Origin: Eubacteriales bacterium
GTDB taxonomy: Bacteria > Bacillota > Clostridia > Peptostreptococcales > Anaerovoracaceae
DNA length: 6,029 nucleotides
Assembly (NCBI GenBank): GCA_028680875.1
Contig: JAQUJQ010000103.1
Location: 1 to 6,029 of the forward strand
Reading direction: 5' to 3'
Made by a program: the position numbers and the translations under genes. The notes beneath the pieces are model-generated. The model had not been told where the DNA came from and searched no databases. It saw only the letters and a program-made list of their open reading frames with translations. Positions 1 through 5,038 of this stretch are shown here, piece after piece (within the stretch, counting starts at the first letter, position 1; each line of letters starts with the position of its first letter).

Positions 1-101
1 TATAAAACGTTTAATGCTTTTTAAATAACTGGTATAAAGCGCTGATATCTCTTTTGCGAAGAAATATATGAAAAAAACTAATGTTATACGGAGGTATTTT
101 A

Positions 102-719
102 ATGAAGAAAATCATGATAATTATATTGGCAGTGGCAGTTTTAGCAGGAGGAGGTATCTACCTTAAAAGTCAGAGCAGCTACTCGGAATATGAAAGAATG
201 CAGGCTGATAAAAATTCTACAGAGGGAACTTCTATAGAAAGTAAAGGTCCGGAAGAAAAACTTGAGGTGGAGGATGATCGAACACCTGAAGATATTGCAC
301 TGGATAAAAAGCTTAATGAGGAGTGGAAGAAAAATGAAAAATCCTGGTGCGAATATGGAAGGGCGGGATCGGCATTTAGACCTACTATAGAAGAGCCGCA
401 TTTTTCCAGAGATGACTTATTAAGCATTATTACAACAACGGAAAAGTATATGAAGGAAAATCCTGAGCGATTTCCCGAACCTGGGGCCTATGCGCGCAGA
501 ACGACTGATCCTCGAATTACAAATCTTTTATATGGAGAAGAAAAAAAGGGTATTATCGAAGGGTTTGACGATGAAAATCTAGTAGCTTGGGATGTAGAGA
601 ACCTGGATGGAGGATATAATATTATTCTTTTAGGAAGAAATTCTAAAGACGATAAATGGCAAGTGCTCTCGGAAGGGGACGTATACAAGTTGAGAAAGGA
701 AATGGTAGAATTCGAATAG
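102..719 (+). CDS. Membrane-anchored hypothetical protein
   Basis: A 205-residue protein that I do not recognise. The ATG at 102 is chosen because a GGAGG ribosome binding site (90-94) sits 7 bases upstream; an in-frame ATG at 81 would put that site inside the gene. Residues 1-20 are a short basic start followed by a hydrophobic stretch rich in I, L, V, A and G. There is no lipobox cysteine, so it is probably an uncleaved anchor with the rest outside the cell. Residues 24-80 are highly charged and probably unstructured. Residues 95-205 look folded (alternating hydrophobic residues, W163, W186) and end in an acidic tail. A TATAAA at 33-38 could be a -10 element, but its -35 partner (TTTAAT, 10-15) is weak. 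The gene has no co-directional neighbour before the tRNA relic region. It is a plausible exported accessory protein; no function is proposed. Confidence 0.8.
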   Translation: MKKIMIIILAVAVLAGGGIYLKSQSSYSEYERMQADKNSTEGTSIESKGPEEKLEVEDDRTPEDIALDKKLNEEWKKNEKSWCEYGRAGSAFRPTIEEPHFSRDDLLSIITTTEKYMKENPERFPEPGAYARRTTDPRITNLLYGEEKKGIIEGFDDENLVAWDVENLDGGYNIILLGRNSKDDKWQVLSEGDVYKLRKEMVEFE

Positions 720-816
720 TTGGGGGATACGAAATCAGTAATCAGATTAGCTATAATTCATGTCCGTGAAGAGTCTGAGTGCATAAGTTTAAAAGAATAA
801 AGATGCAAAATATAAG

Positions 817-845
817 AACCCTGTAACCATTGCAGTTACAGGTTT
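817..845 (-). terminator. Terminator-like hairpin beyond tRNA-Arg relic 1
   Basis: CCTGTAAC (820-827) pairs perfectly with GTTACAGG (835-842) around a 7-base loop. Read on the minus strand the hairpin follows the CCA end of the tRNA-Arg relic at 850 and runs into a moderately T-rich tract. A decayed version of the same block (GTAAC 2543-2547, GTTAC 2555-2559) precedes the relic at 2570, so both relics once had the same downstream context. Confidence 0.5.
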
Positions 846-849
846 CTCA

Positions 850-873
850 TGGCACTCCCGAGAGGAGTCGAAC
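850..873 (-). pseudogene. tRNA-Arg 3'-end fragment (relic 1)
   Basis: On the minus strand this reads as the T-loop side, acceptor strand and CCA end of tRNA-Arg. It matches the first 24 bases of the relic at 1117 exactly. After 873 the match is interrupted by a 3-base 'aac' duplication and then leaves the tRNA altogether, running through a GGCACGC/GCGTGC hairpin (881-897) into the 168-base repeat. It has no anticodon or 5' half, so it is not functional. Most likely it is an old attachment-site remnant. Confidence 0.65.
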
Positions 874-898
874 AACCTCCGGCACGCTTGCGCGTGCT

Positions 899-1066
899 CC
901 ATAGGGGGCTCTGCCCCCTCTTGGCGGGTCTTGCGACCCTGTCACCCCCGGAGCTGTGGTCCGTTGCATTGCCGATACCTCTAAAAACAGTTAATAGACG
1001 ATGCAACTCTGATGGGGAAGATCCTCTTCCCCAAGCCCCATCTCGTCGGATGTTCGAATCATCTCG
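899..1066 (+). repeat. 168-base structured repeat, copy 1
   Basis: This aligns without gaps to 4755-4922 with 16 mismatches (about 90% identity); the first 71 bases are identical. It can fold into a series of hairpins: GGGGGC/GCCCCC near 903-917, GGGTC/GACCC near 926-939, a 9-base-pair stem joining 963-971 to 999-1007, and GGGGAAGA/TCTTCCCC near 1014-1032. Differences between copies fall mostly in the loop of the long stem or keep its pairing. The last 23 bases (1044-1066) exactly match, in inverted orientation, the T-arm of the intact tRNA-Arg at 5094-5116. Open frames crossing it on either strand look spurious because both structure and third codon positions are conserved. It could be a non-autonomous mobile repeat or a structured RNA; the sequence alone cannot decide. 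Confidence 0.75.
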
Positions 1067-1070
1067 ACTA

Positions 1071-1117
1071 ACACAAAAATACGAAAACCTCGACACAAGG
1101 CCGAGGTTTTCGTATTT
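1071..1117 (-). terminator. Rho-independent terminator of relic tRNA-Arg (relic 2)
   Basis: A perfect 16-base-pair stem (1077-1092 with 1102-1117) around a 9-base loop is followed on the minus strand by a short T run and then TGTGTT. It directly abuts the CCA end of the tRNA-Arg fragment at 1117, the same arrangement as the terminator of the intact gene at 5049-5083. It now has no complete gene to terminate. Confidence 0.75.
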
Positions 1118-1161
1118 GGCACTCCCGAGAGGAGTCGAACCTCCGACGCACGGTTTAGGAA
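1117..1161 (-). pseudogene. tRNA-Arg(CCT) 3'-half fragment (relic 2)
   Basis: On the minus strand these 45 bases are the 3' half of tRNA-Arg(CCT): the anticodon loop bases, the 3' strand of the anticodon stem, a complete T-arm, the acceptor 3' strand and CCA. The match to the intact gene stops at 1161, inside the anticodon loop. Its T-stem is GGAGG/CCTCT, against GGATG/CATCT in the intact gene. Both pair correctly, so this half came from a different tRNA-Arg allele or element rather than by simple decay. The D-arm and 5' acceptor strand are missing. Confidence 0.8.
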
Positions 1162-1291
1162 TACGATTTTGGGCTTTATGCAGCTTTATGCAAGATGTTG
1201 TAACCATTGGAAATACGAGGTTTTATGAGAAAGCCTTGCTGTGCTTTGAGGCGACTTTGGGCGTCATAACGTGGCTTCGGGCGTCAAATTG
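1117..1291. mobile_element. Attachment-site remnant A with integrase arm-type repeats
   Basis: A tRNA-Arg 3' half (1117-1161) joins a 130-base arm (1162-1291) that is non-tRNA. The arm aligns without gaps to 2614-2743 at 112 of 130 positions (about 86%). It holds direct repeats GGGCGTCA at 1259-1266 and 1279-1286, and GGCGTCA at 1291-1297. There is also a TTTATGCA pair near 1175 and 1186. Short repeats beside a tRNA-derived core are typical of arm-type binding sites for tyrosine recombinases. The orientation (CCA end outward, arm inward to the right) puts the element interior to the right. No integrase gene adjoins it. Confidence 0.6.
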
Positions 1292-1375
1292 GCGTCAAAA
1301 TAAATCATAAAAACTGTCGTTGCAATTATCGTTAAAAAACGATTTAAGATGCTACGAGCAGAAGGAAGAGGATCA

Positions 1376-2176
1376 TCACTTTTGTTTTCTAGTTTGCAGG
1401 TATCTAAATAGGCATTTCCCTATAAAAAAGAGAAGCACAAAAAGAAATATAATCACACACCAAGAAAGCACAAGATAGGATTTCATCGTTTGCTCTGTAT
1501 GGCGGAATGCAATGGGAATGAATCCGTAGATTTGAGAAAAGACTGCCCAGCCGCAGAATAGGAAGGGATGACTTTTCATCCTCGTGTTCTTAACTGTTAC
1601 AAAAATCAGCAGAAATAGCACCGCCCAAAATCCATAGGAAATTGTAAGCTGCACAATCCAATCGCCGACATTTTCATAGATGTAAGGGTGAAAGATCAAT
1701 CTCATATTTGCGCTGGTAAACCAAGGAAGAAAGTAAGCGCAGGGCAAAAAGGTTCCCCAACCAATCACGAGCCCCGGATGCTTTTTGACGAACAGACAGA
1801 TGGTGCCGCATAGAAGCAGATAAACGCCTAAAACTGCCAATAGCAGATTGAAAGCAACCCCCAAAACCACGCTGAGTAATCCAATGCTGAGCAAAATCCA
1901 TCCTGCGATTTTCCGTGATGAATACTTTTCCGGTGATTGCTGAGGTGCAGTCAGTTGTGGAACTGTGTTCTCTTTTGGATCTTGGTCCTTTACAAGGGTA
2001 TCCAGAGAAACATCAAACAACTCACTCAAAGCGACAAGTTTATCTAAATCGGGAACGCTACTTCCTGTTTCCCATTTTGAAACGGACTGTCGTGACACAC
2101 CTATCTTTTCTGCAAGATCCCCCTGGGATAGGCGATGCTCCGCGCGTAGCATCGCTATTTTTTCTCCTAATGTCAT
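1376..2176 (-). CDS. XRE-family HTH regulator with multispanning membrane domain
   Basis: A 266-residue protein. Residues 2-62 form a Cro/CI-type helix-turn-helix; the recognition region contains SRQSVSKWETG (28-38) followed by VPDLDKLVALSELFDVSLDTL, the usual pattern. A proline/glutamine-rich linker (64-88) leads to about six predicted membrane helices (near 91-108, 111-130, 136-152, 173-195, 205-223 and 234-256) and a basic tail. It is therefore likely a membrane-tethered DNA-binding regulator, with the membrane part sensing or anchoring; the signal is unknown. The ATG at 2176 is preferred over 2182 because AGAGAGG (2184-2190 on the minus strand) lies 7 bases before it and only 1 base before the other. 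A good promoter lies upstream and a perfect palindrome (2253-2267) is a possible operator. It stands alone between two attachment-site remnants, so it is probable island cargo. No clear terminator was seen. Confidence 0.88.
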   Translation of the reverse strand: MTLGEKIAMLRAEHRLSQGDLAEKIGVSRQSVSKWETGSSVPDLDKLVALSELFDVSLDTLVKDQDPKENTVPQLTAPQQSPEKYSSRKIAGWILLSIGLLSVVLGVAFNLLLAVLGVYLLLCGTICLFVKKHPGLVIGWGTFLPCAYFLPWFTSANMRLIFHPYIYENVGDWIVQLTISYGFWAVLFLLIFVTVKNTRMKSHPFLFCGWAVFSQIYGFIPIAFRHTEQTMKSYLVLSWCVIIFLFVLLFFIGKCLFRYLQTRKQK

Positions 2177-2201
2177 AAACATACCTCTCTTTACTGCTTG
2201 T

Positions 2202-2231
2202 AGTATAGCAAAAAAAGAGGTGGACTGTCGA
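2202..2231 (-). promoter_or_regulatory. Sigma-A-type promoter for the XRE-membrane gene
   Basis: On the minus strand, -35 TCGACA (2226-2231) and -10 TATACT (2202-2207) are separated by 18 bases. Each matches five of six consensus bases. The predicted start, near 2195, leaves a leader of about 20 bases containing the ribosome binding site at 2184-2190. Confidence 0.6.
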
Positions 2232-2252
2232 CCAAGCGGGATTGGAATCTTA

Positions 2253-2267
2253 GCAACTGACAGTTGC
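2253..2267. promoter_or_regulatory. Perfect palindrome upstream of XRE gene, candidate operator
   Basis: GCAACTG and CAGTTGC flank a single A, giving a perfect 7+1+7 palindrome. It ends about 22 bases upstream of the -35 element of the XRE-membrane gene. XRE proteins commonly bind short palindromes near their own promoters, so it is a candidate site for this protein, but the position upstream of -35 fits an activator site as well as a repressor site. No second copy was noticed in the window. Confidence 0.35.
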
Positions 2268-2337
2268 AGGAAAACGTTTTGTAAGATTTAGATGGTAGAG
2301 CTTTAATTTACGGTCCTGCCATTCCACAAGCTGTAAA

Positions 2338-2387
2338 CCATTATCTTTTTCGTTCGTATAAATCACAATACATACGAACAATAATGG
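2338..2387. repeat. Nested inverted repeat in non-coding region
   Basis: CCATTAT (2338-2344) with ATAATGG (2381-2387) encloses GTTCGTAT (2352-2359) with ATACGAAC (2372-2379), leaving a 12-base centre. The two arm pairs are perfect, separated by 7 bases on the left and 1 on the right. It lies in the gene-free stretch 2183-2810, which otherwise holds the XRE promoter, the second attachment remnant and the AlbA_2 operator; I saw no convincing small gene there. Its role is unknown; a protein or recombinase site is possible. Confidence 0.4.
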
Positions 2388-2569
2388 CGAGAAGGTGTTA
2401 TATTTACGCCCATATGGATTAGAATGAGGGCGTGAAAGTAAGGTGATGCTATTTTTCCATTACACGTGAGCACCATACAGCTCTGTATTCTATGATATAC
2501 TGTACCGGTCATCCCTCGGTTCATTAGTTGTACCTGTGGATGGTAACACTTGCAGTTACAGGGTTTTTC

Positions 2570-2743
2570 TGGCACCCCTGAGATGATTCGAGCATCCGAC
2601 GCGGGTTTAGGAATACGATTTTGGGTATTATGCAGGTTTATGCAAGGTAGTGTAATCTTTGGAAACACTGGGTTTTATGAGAAAGCCTTGCTGTGTTTTG
2701 AGGTAACTTTGGGTGTCAGAACGTAGCTCCGGGCGTCAAATTG
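2570..2743. mobile_element. Attachment-site remnant B: tRNA-Arg 3' half plus arm
   Basis: 2570-2613 is a degraded tRNA-Arg(CCT) 3' half on the minus strand, with one base lost beside the anticodon stem and acceptor changes. It keeps GGTTTAGGAA at 2604-2613. From 2614 it switches to the same 130-base arm as remnant A, with no gaps. The direct repeats are GGGTGTCA (2711-2718) and GGGCGTCA (2731-2738), at the same 20-base pitch as in A. Its T-arm is of the intact gene's type (gatgattcg) with one T-loop change, unlike remnant A. The island it would bound lies to the right, up to the intact tRNA. Confidence 0.6.
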
Positions 2744-2810
2744 TATTGGTAATTGATTTTTTCGCCATACTCAAAAGTAGGATGCATAAATACATAAAAG
2801 CAGGTGAAAT

Positions 2811-2868
2811 TTTACTAATATCACTCATTTCACTTGAGGTGAGTGAAATAAAGTGATATTATAGTAAA
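2811..2868. promoter_or_regulatory. Large palindromic operator region of AlbA_2 gene
   Basis: A nested palindrome centred near 2838. The inner arms are ATTTCACT (2827-2834) and AGTGAAAT (2842-2849). The middle arms are ATATCACT (2818-2825) and AGTGATAT (2852-2859). The outer arms are TTTACTA (2811-2817) and TAGTAAA (2862-2868). Further AGTGAAAT-like units occur at 2804-2810 and 2870-2877. The promoter lies inside the palindrome, and most of it is upstream of the predicted start site, so it should act as DNA rather than RNA. Autoregulation by the downstream winged-helix protein is a reasonable inference. Confidence 0.65.
2834..2862 (+). promoter_or_regulatory. Promoter of AlbA_2 gene inside the palindrome
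   Basis: -35 TTGAGG (2834-2839) and -10 TATTAT (2857-2862) are separated by 17 bases. The -35 box occupies the centre of the palindrome and the -10 box overlaps its right-hand arms, so a bound protein would block polymerase. The predicted start near 2869 gives a leader of about 20 bases that includes the ribosome binding site. Confidence 0.6.
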
Positions 2869-2889
2869 AAGTGAAATAGAGGTGATATT

Positions 2890-4179
2890 ATGCTAGAAGA
2901 TAATAATACGGAATATAAGCGAGAATATACTGCTGATATAAAGAAAGAAATTGTAGCCTTTGTTAATTCCGTAGGGGGAGTAATCTATGTAGGTCGTGAT
3001 AACAGAGGCCAAGCTTATCCTTTATCTAATGTTGATGAAATACTTTCACAAATCACAAATGGAATTCGTGATGGGATCTTGCCTGATGTGACCATGTTTG
3101 TGGGGTACGATATTTCTGAAAGTGAAATTATCATTACCGTAAGAGAGGGAACGCATAAACCATACTTTTTGACGGAGAAAGGGTTAAAGCCCTCGGGAGT
3201 TTATGTACGTCAGGGAGCTTCGAGTGTGCCAGCTAGCTTTGAACAGATCCGGGAAATGATTAAATTGACTGATGGCGACAAATATGAGTCGGTACGTTCA
3301 TTAACACAAGAATTGACATTCCTGTCAGCGGCTGAAGAGTTTTCACGCCGGGGTGTGGATTTTGGAGAAAGCCAAATGCGGACGCTGGGCATTATAAGTG
3401 CTGATGGACTATATACAAATCTGGGGTTGCTTTTATCCGACCAATGCGCACACAGCATTAAGTTTGCTATCTTTAACGGAACAAAAAAAGGTGAGTTTAA
3501 AACCCGTAAGGAGATATTTGGATCAGTCATTAAACATATGCACGCTGCGTTTGATTTTCTAAGTCTGTCTAATAACCTTGCTGCTACCTTTTCAGGGCTT
3601 GATCGTATTGAACAGTATGATTATCCTGAGGAGGCATTCCGTGAAGCAATGCTCAATGCAATCGTGCATCGGGACTATGCTTTCTCGGGCAGCATCATTG
3701 TCAATATATATGATGATCGAATGGAATTTATCTCCTTAGGCGGCTTAATGCCGGGTCTTAGAACGGAAGACTTGTTTTTAGGAATTTCGCAGCCCAGAAA
3801 CGAGAGGTTGGCCAATGTTTTTTACCGGTTAAAATATATTGAATCATACGGCACGGGTTTGCGAAGAATCATGCAATACTATGACGATTATGATGTAAAG
3901 CCGACAATCGAGGCTACCCATGGCGCTTTTATGCTGACATTGCCAAACATGAACTATTCACGTCCGCTTTCATCAAAACGCCAACAGAACATGCAGCATG
4001 AGATTGTATTTGAATATCTGCAATCTCATAACTTCGTTACCAATGAGATCGTTCAGGACCTTCTGGATGTTAAACAAACAAGAGCATATGCCATTATTAA
4101 GGAAATGGTTAATAAGGGTACGATTATTAAAGATGGTTCGGGAAGAAGAAATAAAGAGTATATCCTAAACAAAAGGTAG
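2890..4179 (+). CDS. AlbA_2 / ATPase-like / winged-helix DNA-binding protein
   Basis: A 429-residue protein of the COG2865 type (regulator-like proteins sharing an N-terminal domain with Schlafen). Residues 2-118 match the AlbA_2 domain: N-terminal TEYKRE, then AFVNSVGG (23-30) and IYVGRDNRG. Residues about 240-352 match the C-terminal GHKL-like ATP-binding module of this family: EAFREAMLNAIVHRDY (248-263), IYDDRMEF, GGLMPGL and YGTGLRRI (320-327). Residues 368-427 form a winged helix (NEIVQDLLDVKQTRAYAIIKEMV). The length is typical, with no frame break. The ATG at 2890 follows AGAGGTGAT with AGG 7 bases upstream. Biochemical function is poorly known for the family; transcriptional control or a defence-related role are both possible. 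It is monocistronic as far as can be seen, under a palindromic operator, and lies inside the putative island. No clear terminator follows; 4180-4411 shows no convincing gene. Confidence 0.92.
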   Translation: MLEDNNTEYKREYTADIKKEIVAFVNSVGGVIYVGRDNRGQAYPLSNVDEILSQITNGIRDGILPDVTMFVGYDISESEIIITVREGTHKPYFLTEKGLKPSGVYVRQGASSVPASFEQIREMIKLTDGDKYESVRSLTQELTFLSAAEEFSRRGVDFGESQMRTLGIISADGLYTNLGLLLSDQCAHSIKFAIFNGTKKGEFKTRKEIFGSVIKHMHAAFDFLSLSNNLAATFSGLDRIEQYDYPEEAFREAMLNAIVHRDYAFSGSIIVNIYDDRMEFISLGGLMPGLRTEDLFLGISQPRNERLANVFYRLKYIESYGTGLRRIMQYYDDYDVKPTIEATHGAFMLTLPNMNYSRPLSSKRQQNMQHEIVFEYLQSHNFVTNEIVQDLLDVKQTRAYAIIKEMVNKGTIIKDGSGRRNKEYILNKR

Positions 4180-4411
4180 TTTTTTGTAAGATTCGTGTAT
4201 TTTGTATAACTTGATTGGGTTTGAACTTCATCCGGGAAAGCACCGTATGAGGCATTGCTTGTCTGTGGATCCCCCCCTGTAAGGACTGGGTCCTCTTGTT
4301 CACTTCCATCTTTATTACTCGCTTTTCTGATTTTCCATATCGTGCGGCCCACAAGGTCGATGTCACGGTCAAGCAGAACGGTCTTGCCGGAAAAGCTGTT
4401 GCCATCGTTGA

Positions 4412-4675
4412 CCTGCGCCGCAAGCCATCCAAGCCCCGCCGCCGGAAGCGGTGCGTTATCCCGCCGGCGGAGCGCTGGCGGTCAATTACAGGGGCGGTTA
4501 TTACGACTTATGGAAAGCATATGAAGCTCTGAGCCGATACATGGAACAAAACGGATTTGTCCCTTCCGGCTATCCGCAGGAAATCTACTTGGAAATTGAA
4601 TCAGATGGTTCGCTGAACCTGAACGATGAGCGCAATGTCACTCGCGTAATTGTCCCAATAGAAAGTAAGGAATAA
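4412..4675 (+). pseudogene. GyrI-like effector-binding domain fragment
   Basis: The translated 3' part resembles the C-terminal half of GyrI-like (AraC effector-binding) domains found at the end of MerR- and AraC-type multidrug or stress regulators. Visible motifs are YPAGGALAVNYRGGYYDLW, then AYEALSRYMEQNGF, PQEIYLEI and NVTRVIVPIE. The frame is closed upstream by a TGA at 4409-4411; the only start, GTG at 4451, has a weak ribosome binding site. From 4451 it gives 74 residues, about half a domain, with no DNA-binding part. The preceding sequence (about 4330-4450) is GC-rich and open in several frames, and another frame there reads VDVTVKQNGLAGKAVAIVD, which I do not recognise. This suggests a frameshifted or recombined gene of foreign origin. 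A short stand-alone GyrI-like protein is a less likely alternative. A strong terminator follows directly. Confidence 0.6.
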
Positions 4676-4682
4676 ATACAAG

Positions 4683-4730
4683 AAAAGCAGGCATCCCTTT
4701 ACATATAGTGAGTAAGATGTCTGCTTTTTT
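4683..4730 (+). terminator. Rho-independent terminator after the GyrI fragment
   Basis: A 13-base-pair stem with one G-T pair (4683-4695 with 4716-4728) and a 20-base loop ends in a run of six T (4725-4730). It begins eight bases after the TAA of the GyrI-domain fragment, so the fragment once ended a real transcription unit. Confidence 0.8.
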
Positions 4731-4754
4731 GTTGCCCCGTACCGACGTTAAGCC

Positions 4755-4922
4755 CCATAGGGGGCTCTGCCCCCTCTTGGCGGGTCTTGCGACCCTGTCA
4801 CCCCCGGAGCTGTGGTCCGTTGCATCGTCAGTATTTCCACAAATAGTTAATAGATGATGCAACTCTGATGGGGAAGATCATCTTCCCCAAACCCTATCTC
4901 GCCGAATCTTCGAATCATCTCG
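4755..4922 (+). repeat. 168-base structured repeat, copy 2
   Basis: Same length and orientation as 899-1066, with 16 differences. The 9-base-pair stem here joins 4819-4827 to 4855-4863. Both changes in that stem relative to copy 1 keep pairing (T-G becomes C-G, and G-C becomes G-T). The closing T-arm-like tail is worn on its 5' side, but TTCGAATCATCTCG is intact at the end. It lies 162 bases from the CCA end of the intact tRNA-Arg gene, on its downstream side, just as copy 1 lies 50 bases from relic 2. Unlike copy 1, there is no recognisable tRNA fragment at its left edge. Confidence 0.75.
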
Positions 4923-4940
4923 TCCGCACTAAAAGCTAGC

Positions 4941-4969
4941 TTGAGATAGGTGTGTTTACCTTATATAAA
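4941..4969 (+). promoter_or_regulatory. Orphan consensus-like promoter facing tRNA-Arg
   Basis: -35 TTGAGA (4941-4946) and -10 TATAAA (4964-4969) are separated by exactly 17 bases. No coding sequence follows before the tRNA gene on the opposite strand. A transcript would start near 4976 and cross a G-rich hairpin (4992-5016) and then the tRNA terminator in antisense. It may drive a small RNA, or be what is left of a deleted gene. Confidence 0.45.
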
Positions 4970-4991
4970 TTTACTGCTTCCGGGGGGGCAT

Positions 4992-5016
4992 ACGGGGGGG
5001 ACCTGTCCCCGCCCGT
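4992..5016. other. GC-rich hairpin with G-run flank
   Basis: ACGGGGGGGAC (4992-5002) pairs with GTCCCCGCCCGT (5005-5016) with a single bulged base and a 2-base apex. It is preceded by a second G run at 4982-4988. There is no adequate T tract after it on either strand, so it is not a standard terminator. It would be the dominant structure in a transcript from the 4941 promoter. Confidence 0.5.
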
Positions 5017-5038
5017 AAGGCGCTTATGCGTTTTCATT

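Larger units (their letters stand above)
1117..2613. mobile_element. Putative integrase-less island 1 (XRE-membrane cargo)
   Basis: The segment runs from attachment remnant A to the same core in remnant B (2604-2613), so it is bounded by direct repeats of the tRNA-Arg 3' half. Its only convincing gene is the XRE-membrane protein at 1376-2176. No recombination or transfer gene is present. The arrangement resembles deletion derivatives of integrative elements that keep both attachment sites (CIMEs, described in streptococci). The boundaries are inferred from repeats alone, and a larger ancestral element may once have filled the interval. Confidence 0.45.

Noticed and set aside
899..1066. Known ribozyme or riboswitch in the 168-base repeat
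   Set aside because: I looked for hammerhead, HDV-like, twister and common riboswitch cores and could not match any; the hairpin order fits none that I can recall.
849..1310. Long open frame across the tRNA relics and the repeat on the plus strand (and one on the minus strand, 836-1207)
   Set aside because: It runs through tRNA fragments, a terminator stem and the structured repeat. The translated text (for example MALPRGVE) is just the reverse of a tRNA T-arm and acceptor. No ribosome binding site and no family resemblance.
1325..1350. ATCGTT/AACGAT hairpin as terminator of the XRE-membrane gene
   Set aside because: The stem is only six base pairs with a T-only loop and has no T tract on the correct strand.
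2363..2668. Minus-strand 101-codon frame
   Set aside because: It covers attachment remnant B and the nested inverted repeat, lacks a ribosome binding site, and reads like a translation of tRNA sequence.
4053..4432. Minus-strand open frames opposite the AlbA_2 gene end and the GC-rich patch
   Set aside because: They overlap a well-supported gene on the other strand, have no ribosome binding site, and show no motif I recognise. They may be residues of whatever was recombined there, but there is no support for a gene.
4638..4862. Minus-strand open frame containing GGDRVARPAKRGQ
   Set aside because: The same peptide appears in both copies of the 168-base repeat because the DNA is identical at every position, including third codon positions. 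It also overlaps a terminator. It is a by-product of the repeat.
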